Shown here piece by piece: positions 63,961-64,000 of a DNA stretch of 64,000 nt. The first letter of the stretch is position 1. The number at the start of each line of letters is the position of its first letter. Source of the stretch: Atriophallophorus winterbourni (Eukaryota > Platyhelminthes > Trematoda > Plagiorchiida > Microphallidae); NCBI GenBank assembly GCA_013407085.1, contig JACCGJ010003206.1, positions 62,001 to 126,000 of the forward strand. Reading direction: 5' to 3'. Both the position numbers and the translations under genes were made by a program. Under the pieces are notes generated by a model. That model was not told the origin of the DNA and did not search any database. It was given only the letters and a program-made list of their open reading frames with translations.

Positions 63961-64000
63961 TTCTAGTTATTCCATCTGATGCGTCCTTAAAGTAACCTAG

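Overview
This is eukaryotic DNA: AT-rich, intron-containing and crowded with transposons. The repeat types are CR1 and RTE-like LINEs, Penelope-like elements (PLEs), a CsRn1-like Ty3/gypsy element, piggyBac, pogo/Tigger remnants and hammerhead-ribozyme repeats. Together with one 32-nt intron, they point to a parasitic flatworm, most likely a digenean trematode. The species cannot be named from the sequence alone.

Two host genes can be assembled exon by exon, and they converge. On the + strand, a palmitoyl-protein thioesterase 1 gene (PPT1-like, lysosomal depalmitoylase) runs from 12869 to 29054 in six exons. It encodes about 301 residues, has a signal peptide, and keeps the Ser-Asp-His triad. 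On the - strand, a multi-exon EF-hand protein (EFCAB6/DJBP-like) runs from at least 59338 down to its stop at 32554. Twelve exons are recognised. The 5' end is open and one exon is probably missing between 52940 and 53880.

Almost everything else is mobile DNA. 1-2807 is an internally deleted LTR retrotransposon. 2808-6343 is a decayed piggyBac copy split by an 852-bp pogo-type MITE. 6600-11000 holds PLE, RTE-like, Tigger and CR1 remnants. Intron 1 of PPT1 (13067-20303) holds a CR1 copy, a PLE with ribozyme-bearing pseudo-LTRs and other fragments. Intron 2 and intron 5 hold CR1 ORF1 fragments. 33985-37110 is the best CR1 copy, with endonuclease and reverse transcriptase. A tRNA-related SINE-like family has about five copies.

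The most interesting content is a set of small repeats (units of about 235-260 bp) whose joints carry hammerhead ribozyme cores. I name the families locally. R1 has stem III ACCGGT, cleavage after GTA and a fixed odd pair in stem II. R2 and R3 have stem III ACCGGT and cleavage after GTC. R4 has core CTGACGA and stem III ACGT. R5 lies in the PLE pseudo-LTRs. They occur as tandem dimers, as a three-unit array and as head-to-head inverted dimers, two of which are flanked by 12-bp target-site duplications. The pattern fits retrozyme-like non-autonomous elements mobilised by PLE reverse transcriptase; that mobilisation is inference.
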